From contig JANWWN010000017.1 of assembly GCA_025055435.1 (NCBI GenBank), positions 1 through 53,278 of the forward strand: DNA of 53,278 bases, in the 5' to 3' direction. Source of the stretch: Cyclobacteriaceae bacterium (GTDB lineage Bacteria > Bacteroidota > Bacteroidia > Cytophagales > Cyclobacteriaceae). A program made the position numbers and the translations under genes. The notes beneath the pieces were generated by a model that ran no database searches, was not told where the DNA came from, and worked only from the letters and a program-made list of their open reading frames with translations. Positions 52,432 through 53,278 of this stretch are shown piece by piece. Numbering within the stretch: the stretch's first letter is position 1; the number at the start of each line of letters is the position of its first letter.

Positions 52432-53278
52432 ATTTCTTCTGAAAATTCTTTTCAGCATAGCTGCCCTGTGGTTTGTTTATGCCCGGGTTGACTTAACAGC
52501 AGTACTTCAACTTACCGGGACGATTCCTGTTTATGTGTTCATTTTAAGTCTGGTGCTCTATAATGCCTCGCAGGTAATGAGTTCAAAACGCCTGCTTTTG
52601 TTTTTACATAAGGAAAGCATCAACATTTCGTACGTTGAAAATCTCAAGCTTTATTATCAGGGCATGTATTATAACCTGTTGTTACCGGGAGGAGTTGGAG
52701 GTGACGGGTACAAGGCTTATCGTTTTAAGAAAGACGGTGGAATTCCGGTAAAGCACAGTGTTCGGGCCCTGTTAACCGACCGGGTTAACGGTGCCATGGC
52801 ACTTTTGATATTAAGTGCTTCGGGAACCTTGCTAATTCCAAATTTTTGGTTAACCGATCTAAAAATCTGGATTGCGCTATCCATGGTATTGGCATTACTG
52901 GTTTCCGGCGTGTTTATTATCGAATTTTTTGAGCACTATTCATCGGTATGGTGGAAAGCCCTGGGATTTTCCCTGCTGATTCAGGGTTTACAGGTAGTTG
53001 GTGTTGTCTTATTGTTTTACGCACTTCAGGTTGAAAGTTCCTACCTCCCTGCCTACGCAGCTGCTTTCCTCGCGGGTTCGCTCGCATCGGCTATTCCGGT
53101 TACGGTGGGGGGACTGGGCGCCCGGGAACTCGTATTTATCTATGCAGCTAAAATATTGGCTATCAACACAGAGAAAGCAGTTGCAGTAGCCACCCTGTTC
53201 TTTTTCCTTCATGTCATCAGTTCGCTACCTGGGCTTTTTGTTTCTGCCCGAGCAGATTTTATTAACCCAACGCCCACA
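52388..53278 (+). CDS. LPG-synthase-type (AglD/YbhN/UPF0104) membrane protein, C-terminus cut by window
   Basis: From a GTG at 52388 the frame stays open to the window edge (297 codons). The peptide begins with MKLSLSQIWKHPRFRFLLKI and has several membrane helices. Two signatures of the family are clear: NLLLPGGVGGDGYKAYRF and PVTVGGLGARELVF. Proteins of this family flip or transfer lipid-linked groups (as the membrane part of MprF) and often stand next to GT2 genes. It overlaps the GT2 gene by 44 bases, a sign of joint translation. Its end is not in the window. Confidence 0.85.
   Translation, partial: MKLSLSQIWKHPRFRFLLKILFSIAALWFVYARVDLTAVLQLTGTIPVYVFILSLVLYNASQVMSSKRLLLFLHKESINISYVENLKLYYQGMYYNLLLPGGVGGDGYKAYRFKKDGGIPVKHSVRALLTDRVNGAMALLILSASGTLLIPNFWLTDLKIWIALSMVLALLVSGVFIIEFFEHYSSVWWKALGFSLLIQGLQVVGVVLLFYALQVESSYLPAYAAAFLAGSLASAIPVTVGGLGARELVFIYAAKILAINTEKAVAVATLFFFLHVISSLPGLFVSARADFINPTPT

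Overview
The window looks like a chromosome segment of a Bacteroidota bacterium, probably of the order Cytophagales. The evidence is the set of family-typical proteins (BatA-domain protein, DUF4199 membrane proteins, the zinc-ligand-less dihydroorotase paralogue, SiaB/SiaC pair, SPOR-OmpA protein), the Bacteroidota-type promoters (-33 TTG and -7 TAnnTTTG) ahead of rpsT, pheT, cheR and a lipoprotein gene, and the lack of regular Shine-Dalgarno sequences. No rRNA, tRNA, CRISPR array, insertion sequence or prophage was seen.

Layout. 1-420: the start of thiL (minus strand) and a small lipoprotein. 538-2162: a two-gene type IV toxin-antitoxin system (AbiEi/AbiEii) whose promoter lies inside a near-perfect inverted repeat. 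2549-6964: an IscA-type iron-sulphur protein, a Uma2-type protein, RidA, a ParE-type toxin-antitoxin pair with both genes frameshifted, a DUF4198 protein and an M24 aminopeptidase. 7057-11917: envelope and secreted hydrolases (phospholipase C/nuclease-like, M1 peptidase), ribosomal protein S20, RadC and a DUF1684 protein. 12059-16710: a housekeeping operon of pheT, a ZapB-like coiled-coil protein, zapA and rny. 16935-23497: a bestrophin-like protein, a SPOR-OmpA protein, a glycosyltransferase, an M20 hydrolase and an orphan histidine kinase. 23490-28909: a minus-strand gene series (BatA protein, inactive dihydroorotase, two DUF4199 proteins, GT2). 29122-35571: a beta-propeller protein, a TPR histidine kinase/LuxR regulator pair, a saccharopine-dehydrogenase-like enzyme and cytidine deaminase.

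The most interesting region is 35644-47425. It encodes a membrane GAF-PAS sensor, CheR, a CheB catalytic domain without receiver, a membrane GAF protein, a giant Cache-HAMP-GAF-PAS-PAS-PP2C phosphatase, a SiaB-type kinase, a SiaC-type phosphoprotein (conserved Thr68) and a TerB/FHA-like/ABCG transporter, all on one strand. SiaABC partner switching is known from Pseudomonas, where it controls the diguanylate cyclase SiaD. Here no SiaD is present and chemotaxis-type methylation enzymes are linked instead, without CheA, CheW or a classical receptor. Both large sensors carry an EExxAT motif in the coiled coil after GAF that fits the classical methylation consensus, so methylation could tune a phosphatase-kinase switch; this is inference.

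The right end (49115-53278) holds envelope lipid and glycan genes: a PAP2 phosphatase, an ArnT-like GT-C transferase, an ArnC/DPM1-like GT2 and a partial LPG-synthase-type membrane protein.
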